From: Arachis hypogaea
Taxonomy: Eukaryota > Streptophyta > Magnoliopsida > Fabales > Fabaceae
Assembly: GCF_003086295.3 (NCBI RefSeq)
Contig: NC_092050.1
Coordinates: 148,372,699 to 148,436,698, forward strand
DNA length: 64,000 bases
Direction: 5' to 3'
In this document: positions 23,936-37,452 of the stretch, piece after piece
Numbering within the stretch: position 1 is the stretch's first letter
Layout of the letters: every line of letters begins with the position of its first letter
Position numbers and translations under genes: made by a program
The notes under the pieces: model-generated
Told to the model about the DNA's origin: nothing
The model's database searches: none
What the model saw: the letters and a program-made list of their open reading frames with translations, nothing else

Positions 23936-25453
23936 TTAAAAAAAATTAATTTAAACTTCATTCAAAAATCAAAACCAATTTTAGTGTTTAATCATTTTCT
24001 AAGTAGTTAAACTGCCAACTTGCCGCATATACTCGATATGTTAATTTTTTTAATTTTTATTTTTTTGGGGTCGACATGAAGTTCTTCTTGTCAATTTTTA
24101 ATCTAACTGTAAAATTTACTAATTTAGCCCCCTTTTTTGTAAATATTATAAAGTTATTTTTTCTTAATAAAAAACTGAATAAAACACTGTCATAACTTAT
24201 TTGACTCTGTCTCAAATATTTAGAAAATAATAAAATAAGAAAGTGTTGGCTTGATTCATCCTTGGAGGCTAACAGCTAACCTTTTTTTTTTCTTCGCAAT
24301 ATCTTTTAATTTGGTAGAACAATAATTAATTCGTTGCGGATCTAAACTCTATTTAAGAATTTGTCATTGATCAATAAGTTGTTATATATACAAAACGAAA
24401 TTTAAATTCGCAACACTTATTTAAATGGACTAATAAAATAATAAGAGAACAATTCAACTTGGTTAGACTAACAGCTAACTAATATACCGTTGTGAACACG
24501 CGGGTTTCTACAGCACATGCATGCCATTATTCAAGAAAGAGTCACAAGTCACAACAAATAATAAGTCTCCAAAATTGAGGAAACTAGAAAGAACTTTCAT
24601 TCATTTAATTAAGAGAGGGACATACATGCTCCACTCCAATGGAACCATCCTACGTAAATCGTTATTAAATCAAAATAATAATGCATAAATTAATAGTCCA
24701 ACACTATAGTTTTGTTAATGAGTAAAGTTTGGCTGCTACCATACCAAAGCCCCACATGCTAAAGTTGTACCCCCCACTTCTTTAATTCTTTAATTCCAAT
24801 TAATAATGTAGCATCAACTTTTTTTTTTTAATTCAATCTGAGATGGCGCCTTTTTTCCACCTTAATTAATCTTTTACTAGTTCATATGTTCATCACGGTG
24901 TGCTATTTTCTCTGACCAGGTTGCAACATTTGGCTGCTCCAATCACAGTCAATTTTTTTGTCTATCAAAAAAATGAAAAAATTAAATGATACCCCCACTT
25001 TAAAGTTTAAACAAACCATTGCAATGGCACCGTACCATGCATGCTATAAGCTGGTCAACTCAAATTTGTTCTGTACATAATTTTAATGTAAGAAAGAAAA
25101 TAAAGATTCTAATAATGTATGGAACTTTGAATTTTATGAGAGACTTACGAGTGAATGTAGGAAATTAAAGCAAAGGGACTAGACAAAAACAAAATGCAAA
25201 TGTAGACAAGATAGGTGCAATTAAAATGTTGGTCTATGATTACGTGCCACTCTTAAAGTGCTTAGACTTTCTTAATCAATCACTTAATTCCAAATGCATC
25301 ATTGTTGGAACGTGAGTTCCTGCTGCTAAAATCTCAACCATTGATTTCTCCACTATCCCTTGCTACATAAACCTTATATATACAACAATAATAGGTGTAG
25401 AATCTAGAATCATTTGTGAGAACCTTAGAGAAGAAAAAGCTAGTTAAGCAAAG
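23936..25453. other. Intergenic and upstream region of the dynein light chain gene
   Basis: This is AT-rich DNA with no gene seen. The last few hundred bases upstream of 25454 should hold the promoter. Confidence 0.5.
25374..25382 (+). promoter_or_regulatory. Probable TATA box of the dynein light chain gene
   Basis: TTATATATA lies about 75 bp upstream of the ATG at 25454, at a normal spacing for a short plant 5' UTR. Confidence 0.5.
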
Positions 25454-26143
25454 ATGTTGGAAGGAAAAGCTATGGTGAAAGAAACAGACATGCCAGGGAA
25501 GATGCAAATCCAAGCCATGTCCTTTGCTTCACAAGCCCTTGATCTCTATGATGTTCATGATTGCAAATCTATTGCAGGACACATCAAGAAGGTGCATATC
25601 ATCGTCACTTTTATCTTCATTTTTTTAAATTTAATTTTGATACTAGTAAAAAATTTTACACTATCATTCAATTATATTCATTCGTTTAAATGATTTTTTA
25701 AATGATAAAAATTTAAAAATTAGTTATTTTTACTAATATGATAATACCCGATTAATTAGTTGTGTTTTACACTGATAGTATATGAAATTTTTTTTTTAAC
25801 ATGTGTTTGTTTTTTTAATATAGTTGCAAATTTAGGTTTAACCTAAGATCTTAGGTTAAACTAATACAGTATCTTGCCAACTGAGTTATGTGTTTGTTGG
25901 TTGATTCTATTTTTAGTCTGCTCTATGGTTTTAATTATTATTATTATTTGCCTTTTTTCAAATTGATTTCATAAGATGGTATATGATTTTTTTTCTTTAC
26001 AGGAATTTGATAAGATGTATGGGAATGGGTGGCAATGTGTAGTAGGTTCCAATTTTGGATGCTTCTTCAGCCATTCACCAGGAACTTTCATATACTTTGC
26101 TCTTGAGACCCTTAATTTTCTCATCTTCAAGGGTGCTTCTTGA
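25454..26143 (+). CDS. Dynein light chain, LC8 type
   Basis: This is a small LC8/DYNLL-family protein, a dimeric hub that binds short linear motifs. Higher plants lack dynein heavy chains, so such proteins act in other complexes. Exon 1 is 25454-25591 and exon 2 is 26003-26143, joined by GT-AG with frame kept (HIKK|EFDKMYG), giving 92 aa. LC8 hallmarks are ALDLYDVHDCKSIAGHIKK, EFDKMYGNGWQCVVGSNFG and SHSPGTFIYFALETLNFLIF, with FIYF as the core beta strand. The 45-residue N-terminal half includes a plant-type tail before the LC8 fold. It is convergent with the TRM-like gene about 1 kb downstream. Confidence 0.95.
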
Positions 26144-27138
26144 ATATTTTTTTTTCCTTCATTTTATTTTTTTACTATCATATATAATTAACACTTCCTT
26201 CAACTGAGTTTCTTGTATGTACTAGCGGATTATGTTTGTTGTAATATTGTATTTTAGATAAAGTCATAAAACAGAGGAAATATTGCTCTAAATTTTGATC
26301 AACACATTTGAACTTTCAATTCACTGTATTTTGTGTCATTATTAGATTTTGATGCAACTCCTCTATTCTAATACACAATTTTCTCATTCACCTTTATATC
26401 TTTATAATGTTAAATAGACATCTACTTTGTGAAGTTCAAATAATATTACTCTATATTCTTTTGTATTAACAAATAACAACAATAACGGGGTAGCATTACC
26501 AACATCTATAAGTCACACAATTTTATTAAAATAAATAAATAAAACAGTAAATGACAATAAAGGTATTGCATAAGCTAAAACCCTTAGACCCATCTTTCTC
26601 AATCTTAATGTTATGTTTGGCACCTATGTCAAAACAAGGTAATGTTTACAAGGGTATATATATTTGATGATTTCAACTTTTGCATGCCATAAAAAGCCTA
26701 AAATAATTCCTAGTACTATTAGAAAAAACTGTTAAAAAGTTGCAATTATAAGTGGTGACTGGTGAGTATCTCAGAATCTTTTGTACCATTGTTATTAGCT
26801 GACTAATTATAGTTCCTAAGTACCTGACATTTTCATGATTCGTTATATCATAGTACTCATCATGCAATGTTCAGAATCTTCTTCGATGAATGTAGAAAGT
26901 ATATTTTTGATTTCCATCTCTTGTGGTTGCAATTAGCATGCAAGGTCAAAGAATAAATGCACTATATAAACAATCCAAATGTATTGGTATTCTTTCCTAG
27001 GAACTATAGCTTTTCATAGCAAAATTATGTGACTTCTTCAGCCAAGTATTCTTTTCTTGCCCTTAATCCACATGAAGATGCTAATATCTAAAGGCTATGG
27101 ATTCATAAATTTCCATGTCTCAAAAAATGTAATGTTAA
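26144..27138. other. Intergenic between convergent genes
   Basis: No gene seen. It should hold the 3' UTRs of the dynein light chain (plus strand) and of the TRM-like gene (minus strand). Confidence 0.5.
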
Positions 27139-29782
27139 TCATAAATTTACAAGTACCTCCTCAATTAATCCACTTAATACCAAGCTCTCTACTTCACTCA
27201 CAACTTGTTCAGCTTCATCTGCAGAAAATCCATGCCTCCAACCCCATTTCCATATTCCATTCATCATTCCATAATTGCAATTTATATCTCTTTCCATCAT
27301 TGCATAGATATTATCCGAAGCAAGTTTCTTCCCAGGTTGAATTTCACTGTATGATGACAGATTCCGAATGGCTATGCAGATTTCCTCAACCAAACTTCCT
27401 AAAGAGATGTGAAATCTTGAGTTCCCTAAAGAGGTCAGCAACAACAAAGGGTGGACTACTTGTGATTCTTGAAGGCTTTTGCGCTCTGCGAGTTCATTCG
27501 CGCAGTCTAAGTAGAGTCTGGGATTGGCTATTCCATCTGTTTCAATTTTTGGTAGCATCTTAGGACAATCCAAATCAAGATTGAGGAGTTCCTCTGCATG
27601 GTTAATGAATGATTGATTGTTTAAAAGAAAATATTTCAGCTCAGCTTCCTCTTTGTTGTCATGCTTGTTGCTATCGGCTTCACTGCCATTTTCATGTTCA
27701 GACTTTAGCATCATAATATTGTCTGCTGAAGAACTCTGGCTCTGATTACAATCTTCTGCTATATATCCAAAAGGGAGGGGAAACAAAGCTGTTATTTCAT
27801 GATTCATGCAGAAGTGACACAAGTGATTGCTAGAGTCTAGAGAGATTTACCTGTAATCTTATTTGTAGAGGAATCTACTTCATCTTCTATTGTAAGATCA
27901 TCTGCTATGATATCGATGATTCTAATCTCGGTGCAGTCATCTTTATACTGCACATCAATGGTCTTTTCTTCTTCTTTCTGTGCTAGTTGTTCATCCTGTG
28001 CAGAAGAATAGTGAAATTAAACTCCAATTGAAGACCTTCCTTCATTCATTGATAGTTAGTTCAAAAAAACAATTACATGTAAGTAGACTTACTACTGGTT
28101 TAGCTGCTTCAGGCTCAGCAACAGACCTTTGCTTCTTCATCTGATTCTTAATCTGTTCTTTGGAACTATTAATTCTCTGATTCTTTGTTTTGGAGATGGA
28201 GTTTAAAGAAGTACTCTTTTTGCCAGGAATGTCATTCAGGTCAATTCTGGATCCACTTTGTGGCTTCCTCAACTTTGTGGAGCTGATTTCTCCTCCTTGA
28301 TCCTGAGATTTTGTCACAATTTTATGTTTCAGAATCGCCTTTTCCGGTGGCGTTTTGCTAGCAGTCTTGGCCTTAACCTTTTTATCAACTGTTTCACTTT
28401 CCTGTGATTTGTGATTAACATTGCCATTCAGTTTCACCTTTCCTCTTGGAGCCTTCTCATTTTCATTAGGCTTGATCTCTTTTGCTTCCGGCTCCACGAT
28501 CTCTCTGAGTAGCTTGGTTCTTTCTCCCTTGGATAACCTTTTGGACACATGTTCTTCCATTTCCTTTCCCATGAATGTTCCAGAAGAGACTGGTTTTGCT
28601 TTTAGTTTTCTGAGGGATAAATCTTCTGAAGGAACCGGCTCATGGACTCTGGCAAATTCGTGACAAGGACTACATCGAGGTTTGATTAGCACAATTGGGG
28701 GGTAAATCATCAAGTTGCTTGTAATGAGGCATTTGATGTTTTCTCTCTGTTGCAGGACTATTTAGAACTCCATTGAAGTGATTAGTCTCAAGGATTTCCC
28801 TCAGAGTCTTACTCTTATGTCTTTCTGGATGAACAATTGGATTAGTCTTTCTTACCTTAGGCATATCTACCTCAAACATAGGCCTTTTTTGATTCACAAT
28901 CTTTTCACTCTCCAACTGCTTTTGCATCAGAGTTGGAAACGATCTTGAGGTTACTTCTTCTTCTTGTTCTAAACCCATCAGCCTCGCGACGAGGCTCGGC
29001 CCTTTTTCCTTCCTTGCATTCATTGGGGAGAATGAAGAATCAGAAAGCCTATCATTCTGAAACATCGAAGATTGGCTCGAGCTTGTTGAATGCATTTCTG
29101 ATGCCGAATCCAGTGCTTCAGTGCTTGTTCCTGGAAACAGATTTTGCCTAACCAAACTCTCCTTAATCACTTTCTTAAGTTCCTCTCTGCTGCTACTTGA
29201 ATAACCATCAGCACTAGGCCAAGGTCTTTGAAATCCTATTGAATTGCTTTGTTCACTGAATCTATTGGAATGTGCACTATCATCAATAATTCTCTCATTC
29301 TCAGGTTTCTCGCTCTGTTTTCGCCTTGCACGAGCCACATCTCGGGAAGCTTCTTGCACCTTCCTAAGCATTACCAGAGACTCTTGGAGATCAAGAGCAC
29401 CTTTCAACAGATCTTTTGCAATATCTTCAGACCTTCCACCATAACTTAGGCCTCTAGACCATGAATCAATCATGTTGTTCAGCCTTTGAGCTCCTCTTGA
29501 TACCTCCATGAGCTGCAAGGATGAAGAATCAAAAGTTCTCTCTATGGACCCTTTTGAGACCTTATCTTCTTTGTCTGTTCTGATTGTCAATGATTCCTCC
29601 GTGTCCTCGGCCGGCCTCCGGCCACTGGCTTTTGTCTTGTCCTTCTTCATCTTCTGTGAATTGGTCCTGTATTTCCTAATTGACCCACACTCCACAACTC
29701 CTTTTGGATCATCACATGAAATGAAAGGCCTATACATGACTGAGTCCTTGTTTTGGGATATTCTGTCACACAGGAATTTCAT
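27139..29782 (-). CDS. TRM/LONGIFOLIA-like protein with DUF4378 C-terminus; one-base frameshift
   Basis: This large, Ser/Lys-rich protein belongs to the TONNEAU1-recruiting-motif / LONGIFOLIA type, whose studied members act at cortical microtubules in cell shape and division-plane control. Coding exons are 28093-29782, 27851-27995 and 27139-27758, with GT-AG sites in frame. It starts MKFLCDRISQNKDS. An N-terminal block has DLLKGALDLQESLVMLRKVQ. The KGPSLVARLMGLE motif lies near 28970-29010, and KSKTLREILE follows. The C-terminus (LLTSLGNSRFHI, SLVEEICIAI, WGWRHGFSADEAEQVVSEVE, LIEEVLVNL) is DUF4378-like. A 6-G run (plus strand 28697-28702) shifts the frame between LDDLPP and IVLIKPRC. Without one base the exons give exactly 817 codons plus stop. 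It may be a real lesion or a base-calling error. An upstream exon near 29880-29925, ending CAACAT|GTAAGT, could add 5' sequence. Confidence 0.82.
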
Positions 29783-32700
29783 CAAAAACCTTAGAGGCTA
29801 ATTAACTAAACTATATTCTAAGCAACCACAACAAATACCAATGCTTATATTTTAAAATAACATAGAATATATATATACTTACATGTTGTTTGTCCTCTTG
29901 GATCTCACAGTTTGTCTACATTAGACAAAAATAATACTTATTAATCCTGTTGAAAACATATGCAATTAACAAATTAGTCCACCAAAAAATTAGACAGATC
30001 AAGATCATGCACAGAGAGAGAGAGAGAGAGAGAGTAGAGGATCTGTAAATGATGTCAAAAACTCAAACTTTAATCAACACAAAAGTCATAATTTTCATGA
30101 GTACATTAAGGGAAAGAAGAAGCTGGAATATATTTTCTCATTCTCAGTGCCAATTTTCATTTCCAGAAAACAAAAAACAAAAACACATTTTGTTTCTTCT
30201 ACTCCCCAGTCCCAAAAAATGGTTGGAACTTGAACCACACGTTCAGCATCCAATGATTTTTCACCTTCAGGGAAAAAAAACCCAAGTAGACAGAAGAATC
30301 CAAAAAAGAATAAACAAGAGGTGTCAAACTCATAATTCTTTTTTTTTTTCTTTTTCCATTTCTAAGTTTTCACACAAGAACATACACTCACCCTTGTTTT
30401 TCTCCAGCTGTTCATTCTCAGAACCAGTTCCAAAACCATTAAAAAGAAAAAAGAATAAGCACCCCAGATGAGAAAAGTTGAAAAAAAAAATGCTTTGAAT
30501 TAAGTTTCAAGACATGCCAGTGTTATGTGGTTAATGGTGATGAGCCAGGAAGACTAAGGCTAATGAGAAGGTTGATCCATGGTGGAATGTGGTCATCAGA
30601 TCCACGTGGGAAGTTCATAGCAGTCGGTGTGAGAAACTAAACGAAGAGGGAAGGGGAAAAAAGGATAAAAAAAAAGCAAAACAAAGCAGAAAAACTAGAA
30701 GTATAGCAGTAAAATAATAACACAGTTTAAGTGTGTTGGTGTTTGTGTTTGTGTTTGTATTTATTAAGTGGTTAAACGGTTTTGTTAATGAGAGACAGTG
30801 AGATCGTGTGTGATGTGATGAGATGAGAGAGAGAGAATGATATTATGGGATGAAAAAAATTGCTGTATTGTGTTATGGTGAGATAATGAAAAACAGAAAA
30901 GGGAAGTGGTGCAAAAGGCAAAGAACACTTTTGTTGAATTTCACAAAACAATTTTTGGAACTTTCCTGATGCTTCATTATTGTGTCATGTCATATACCCA
31001 ACAAAACTAATCTAATGTAATCTAATTTTTACTCTCAAATCTCAATACTCACTGTTCAATACACAACAGTAAAACAATTTTGTTAACACATTCATCGTAT
31101 TTTTTTTTTAAGTTTTGGATTATAAAATTAAAGTATCAATTATACGTATAAAATATATATTAAAATATAAAATATATATTAAAAATAAATAAAATAATAT
31201 ATATTTATACACATATATAATAATTAATTATATATATATATATATATAATATTTTTATAAAAATATTTAATTTATATTTTATATAAATAATTGATTTAGT
31301 AGTTAATTTATTTAATCTACTTTTGGTCTTTGGGGGAATAATATTGGATGCCCCACTTTTATATATATATATATATATGATGATGATGAGATCTATACAC
31401 TATGTATTAAGATAAATAAAATAATCCCCACCAAATAAAGTTAAATAAAATACCTTATAAATCATATGAAAAATTGACATAAAATATTCATCCACAAATG
31501 ATTCTTCTGAGATTTAAATGAATGATATTGCTGTATATAATGACAGAGAATTTATAAAAATTAAATTACTTTTAGAGAAAATTTAAGAGATATTATTTTT
31601 ATTAAAATTTAACTAGTACTTAATCAACAAAAAAAAGTAAATAATTTTATATTATAATTTCACACTGGTAAAAATTCTAATAATAACTAATAAACATTCC
31701 TCTTATTTTTAAAGTGCTAAAAGAAAGTTAGAGTCTAGTCATCAAAGCAGTTACTGTTACGACAAATGCAGATGAATGACATTGGAAAAATAATTAATTA
31801 GTAATATTTAATTAGTTAATTGCTGACATACGTACTAATAAGCTTGGATTTGGAATATGACGTGATATGAGCCATATGCTAAATGCTAGTAGCATACGTT
31901 AATAGTAGGATTAAAAAAATATATATTTTTTTTAATAATAGTTGATTATTAAATGGAACTATGCATCGGAATACTTTTATTTCTTTATTTTATTCTTATA
32001 ATCTTATGTGAACTATTATTATTAGAGGTATGTTATGTTTTGTCACGTAGCCTCTTCACTCATCAAAAGGATATTGCATATTACTGCTGATTGCTGAGAG
32101 TTGAAATAATAAAAGACAAAAAGCTGAGGAATTCTATAAATCCTAACTATGGAAGTAAAGACATTACTATTGGTTCAACTAATAAATAAATGTGTCACAT
32201 ATCAGTGTGATGTGAAAACGATGGTTTAAACATAAATTAAAATATCTGTGTTTAAATTTTGGGGTTTCAAGAGTACTTTGTTGTTTTAAATTTGAAATTT
32301 GAATGTAAACACATATTCACCGGAAGAATTTTTTTGAAATTGAGGTGATAAAGACAAAATGTTTTTGCAAATTGTAGCAAGAATACAGGGTCTCTTTAAT
32401 ACTTTGGCAACTATTGATTCATTTTTTACTCTTGTGGTATATAATGCATAACCATGCACATAGAAAGTTTAATTTCTTGTGTCTTTTTAATATATGTCTT
32501 AAGAGCGTATTTTGAAAACATTATAATAAAAAAAGATTTTACTAAAAATTGTTTAAAACATAAGTCCTTTTTGTTTCTAATGCATTGAAAAATTAAAAGA
32601 TAATTGTATTATTATATTTTTACATTTGTTCTTAGGGCATATTTTACCAAAATTCTAGTTTATTTATTGTAAATTTTAAATTCTAAAATTAAAGCTAAAT

Positions 32701-34080
32701 TTTGGCAATATCATATATATAGAATTATTCAATTTTTCAACTAGCTAAATCTTATTTTTTTGTCAGAGATCTAATGTTAATTTAAGTAGAATATTTTTTT
32801 CTTCTAAAAAGCCAAAAAATTTCTTTAAAAGTTATTGTACTCATTGTCTAACATTTCAAAATTTTGATATTGTATTTTTCAAAAAAAAAAAACTATAGGC
32901 AATTATTTAATGATGTATGGCTGCATAATTTAATTAGTTCGGCTCTTATTAAATTAGTATTTTAAAAGTCATAAAAACTGTATAAAAGATTTAATTGGTT
33001 AATAATGTAAAAAATTTGTTATCTCATGTTACTATATATAATGTAAATATCTAAATTTTGATAGTATACGCAGATTTTTAAATTTGAATCTCATTATTAT
33101 CATCTATGTATGTCAAGAAAAAAAAGAAAAATAATATGAAGATCAGAAGATATTTTGAGCTGAATTATGTTGAAAAAGTGTGTAATAATAAAAACTTTTT
33201 AAAAGTAAAAAATATTACTGATTCGTATGAAAAGAAAAGTATGATTTTATTTACAAATATCAACTTTACACTATATATAGGTCAGTTTTTACCATATGTA
33301 TCGTTGAGTGGGTTGAAGTGTTACTGTTTGAACTTTGAAGTAGTTGAATGGGCCTAGCTTTATGGGGTCACTTTCTGCTTTTGTTCAGCGGAAAAAAAGG
33401 AAGAACTTCTGTTCATTTTTCACAATTCACATATCTCATATGATATCTCTTAATATTAATTACAACTATTCATTATTCATTGAATGAAGGTAGAGCTATT
33501 AAGTATTGAATTTGTTGAAAGGCACATAAACCCCACCTACCTTTAATGTTGAAAAATTTCTGACTGCATGCATATGCTCATGTTTTCTCTTGGTTAGTAG
33601 CTTGGAAGTTGGAAGTTGGAACTATATAATTTCAACCTATGCCACTTGTTAATAACATAAGTAATATACAAAGATTTTATTAAAAGCCTAAAAGTTTATG
33701 ATGAACCGTTTTAAATATTTCTATACTCTAAATATATAATTTAAAGCTAATTAGCTACTTCAATCATTTTGATTTTTTGCAGTGTGGGCATTGAATAGCA
33801 ATTGGCAATATCATTTTTTTTTACGGGGTAATTGGTATCATCAATTGGCTAAACCGACCAACCAACTACATACGCATAATTAAATAAATATGATACATAG
33901 TATACCACGGGTAATTTGCCGGCCAAAGTCCCTTATTAATGCGAAGAGAAACGTTACCTAGTTATATATAATTTTAAAGTTTTTGCAAGATACATAATAT
34001 GACTATATGATTGGTAAAGAATAGTTAAAAAACGTCAAATTTGTTAGATATATCATATGAACTATGAAGTGATAAATGAT
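29783..34080. other. Long AT-rich intergenic region
   Basis: No gene recognised in 4.3 kb. It begins with the TRM-like 5' region, which includes an AG repeat at 30012-30034 and a purine-rich stretch at 30780-30835. It then holds TA runs (31225-31250, 31358-31378) in a block (31130-31320) resembling decayed MITE sequence. The short frame at 33106-33357 has no family resemblance. Confidence 0.45.
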
Positions 34081-34329
34081 ATATATAGTCTCTTTTCAAA
34101 ATGGATAAAGTACTAAATTGGTCCTATGTTTGGGCGTATTTCTGTTTTGGTCCTTAAGGTTTAAAGTGTTCTATTTGAATCCAAAAAAGTTTCATTTAGC
34201 ATCAATTTAGTCCACAATGAGGTCAAAGTTAAATAATTAACGAAATGTCCTACATAACAACATCACAAGAACAAAATCGTAATCTAGAGAATAAGTACAA
34301 GTTTTAGAGGCACAAAATCAACCGTGGAT
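34081..34329. repeat. Dispersed-repeat end with 'TTGGTCC' phrases
   Basis: The sequence AAATTGGTCCTATGTTTGGG and TTTTGGTCCTTAAGGTTTAA resembles, from memory, the terminal part of a common legume Mutator/MITE family. No matching second end was found nearby. Confidence 0.35.
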
Positions 34330-34855
34330 GTATTATCAAAAATATACTCGAATAATTTTGTTGCTAACAAAAATACATTCGAATTTTACTATCGACAAAA
34401 ATGTTCTCAAATAATTTAAAAACGCAATAAAATTATCTAACATTAAATATATATTTCTCAAAAAATACTTTAGAGATTTAATTTTGATGCGATTTTTTAC
34501 AAACATAGTTAGAAAAATGAGATATTATTATTCTTAAAATTTGGTGTTTTTTGCTAAATATATATTTTTTGTGATTTTTTAAAAGTATTATTAGTTATTG
34601 ACAAAAAATATATGCTTAACTAAAAATCACCAAATTTTAAAGATAAAAATACATCATTTTTCTAATCATGTTTACAAAAAATCGCATTAAAATTCAATCT
34701 CTGAGACATTTTTTAAAAATACATGTTTACTGTTCAGCATTTTTGTCGCGTTTTAGATTATTTGAGGATATTTTTGTCGATAACAAAATTTAAGTGCATT
34801 TTTATCAGCGACAAAATTATTCGGATGCATTTTTTGTGATTTACCTTAATACTTA
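34330..34855. mobile_element. Foldback element (long inverted repeat)
   Basis: Left arm (about 34330-34590) and right arm (about 34605-34855) are imperfect inverted copies. CGAATAATTTTGTTGC pairs with GCGACAAAATTATTCG, and TATCGACAAAAATGTTCTC pairs with the complement of GAGGATATTTTTGTCGATA. It encodes nothing. Confidence 0.72.
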
Positions 34856-35944
34856 TAAAGAGTATATATAGTTATATACTTTCACTATTAGCTTTCATTT
34901 TAATTTTATTTTAAAATTTACAAAATATTGTATTAGCATTTATGAGTATATTATAATATTAAATTTTTTAAATTAAATGTAAAAATTTTTAAATTAAATG
35001 TAAAATTTTTCATTCTAATATTTGGTCTTAATCTAATTTAAATTAAAAAGTTATTGAAAAAGAGTAGTTATACCAAAATAAAAACTTAATTGATTCTTCA
35101 TCAAAATAAAACTGAAATTGGTCTCATGTCATTTATTATTTTTAATATAAATTTTAATTTCAAAACAATTTATTTCCATAAATGTCAGAAATAATATTAT
35201 AAAAATAATCAATTAAAATTGTTCATATACTTTTTACTAAACTAACTCGTTTTAACTTTTAAGTTTTTGTAAGGTATATATCAGAAATAACATGGAGACA
35301 TGGTGTAATAATCAAGACATGCATTTATTCTCTACAAATTCTATATTGTTTTATTCTAGTTTGAATTTGAAAATTTTAACCTTTTTTTTTTTTGGGTCCT
35401 AACAACTTTATGTATGCCATGCACTATATATATACACGCTAAGAGCCTAGTTTAACCTTAAAGCATTTCATGTGACTAGAATATCATAGAAAATAAATAG
35501 GAGAGAGAGTTGCATATTTTATCTTAATTTGAAATATTAGTTTCTTGGTTATGTTTGAGGGTGCCGGAACTTGCATGCAATTGCAAATATCTTATGAGTT
35601 ATGACCACCATTTTTTTTAATGGTTTCCTTTGTAAGTCGCTATCTACAATTAATTCATAGTCTCACCCTTTAAGATAAACTTTATTTGTTTTTTACACCT
35701 GTCACTTGGTGTAGTACTTGCGAGTAAGTTAAAAAGAGAATAGCAAGCAGGAAGCTATTCAAAATGGCCTTTTTTTAAATGCATTCACAGGTCTCTTGTT
35801 GCATGTTATTAGCACCAATATACTTGGTTCCCATCAATATCATTAATGGTATTGAATCCTCACCAGAACTCTTTCCTTGTTTGGTTGTTAATTTGAATGA
35901 AGCTAGCATTTCATATTTGAAATAAATTAATGTTCATAGTTTTT
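34856..35944. other. AT-rich intergenic
   Basis: No gene and no clear repeat boundaries seen. Confidence 0.4.
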
Positions 35945-36660
35945 TTTGGAGGCCAATGCTACCATGCTGAACATCAAAATTTTCAACATGTATGGAAATG
36001 AGGTGGATACTTTTTATGAAGGACGCGTGCTCGCGTTGATATGATAGAAGGAGACAGGGACTGAGTGGCAGTAATAGCACGCAGGAATTTGTCCAGTATT
36101 ATGAGGCAATTAGATGAAAAAGCTTGTTTAAATTAAGTGCTTAATCATTTACCTAATTTTAAAAAGAGTTGGGTTGGTAATTTTTTATGAAGTTGGGTTT
36201 TTTTTGCTAAATACATGAATTGGGCTGATATTGTATGAAAATGATCCAAATTAACTTATACTCTTATATAAAATAAATAACTTAGCTGTGTGCCGAAAAA
36301 AAAAGAAAAAAAAATTAGCTCATAAATTCTAGAGGAAAAAAACGACTTACTTGATAAATTATTGTTTAATAATCAGTGGTAACATTATATTCAAATAAAT
36401 TAAATAATTTATTCTTCAAAATATTAATCTGTTAACAATGATTTATTTCAGTTAACCAAATAGTAACATTGTCACTCATTTAAGTAAACATGATCTAATT
36501 TAATTTATTTTTAAATCACAAAATCAATTTTTTTTACGGTATTTATTTTTAAGTAATTTAATTTATAGTCAATATTTTCAATTTAACGTTAATATTCACT
36601 AATTTAATAAAGCAAATATTTTTTTAATAACTAAATACACATCACTAACAATATAAGCAT
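35945..36660. mobile_element. Single-arm relative of the 43999-46190 long-TIR element
   Basis: It begins GCCAATGCTACCATGCTGAA and keeps the order of landmarks of the 43999-44850 arm: an ACGCGTG site, a GGGTTTTTT tract, AATGATCCAA, CTGTTAACAATGATTTA and ACATCACTAACAATATAA. It is strongly diverged and no inverted second arm follows. Confidence 0.6.
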
Positions 36661-37440
36661 ATTACATGCTATCCCGTCCCACCAAGCAATGGAGACATAG
36701 GCTGTGTAGAGTCAGAGGATATGCAGTCCGTGTTAGAGAAAGAGATTTATGTGGTTAGAGTTATTCATCCTTAATAATGATGATTATGATGTTGGGTTTT
36801 TTGGTGTAGGCCAAGCAAATGAATTTTGTTATGATGTGGGATGGGCTTTATGGTTCGATTTTTCGGTAGTTAAAATTATGAGTAAAATTTTTTGTGAGTT
36901 GGATAGAAAAGAAAAGTTTTGGTCAAAATGATTGATAATTATAAAAGTAGAAAACTAAAATACAATGGTAGTTGCTAGTAATTGGTTAATTTAGGAAAGA
37001 AAATATATAAGCCAATTCCAAAAAAAAAATGAAAAGAAAATATGTAACAAAAAAAACTTAGTCAGAAAAATTATGATTAGAATTTAGAATGTTGTTCAGA
37101 GTCAGTTTAAATTTGATAATTCGAAAGTTGATAAGATTTAAGGATTTAAAAAATTAGAAAATGATAACTTTGATTTAAAGAAAGAATTATTTCAATTAAA
37201 ATATAAGTAGATGTTTATTAAACCAAGTAGGAATGATAAAAAAAAGTATCTACGTATTTTTAGAGACGATAACAATAGTTGCCATTGTTAAGTATGAGTT
37301 AATATTTTTTTAATTTATAATTAAAAAATCCTTGAAGAAGTTATGGTTGTTGTCCGTGTATTTTTGTGTATTCTTATATACTGTTTATATATTTATATAT
37401 TATCTGGAGATGGTGATAATGGATTAAAAAGCGGAATTGA
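36661..37440. other. Intergenic
   Basis: No gene recognised. A short frame near 36749-36931 is low-complexity in feel and has no family match known to me. Confidence 0.4.
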
Positions 37441-37452
37441 AAAAACTTAAAG

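Noticed and set aside
30049..30471. 140-codon plus-strand frame
   Set aside because: Low-complexity Ser/Lys/Phe translation in the upstream region of the TRM-like gene; no family likeness.
33106..33357. 83-codon plus-strand frame
   Set aside because: AT-rich, Lys/Asn-biased, no motif, no promoter or splice context; chance frame.
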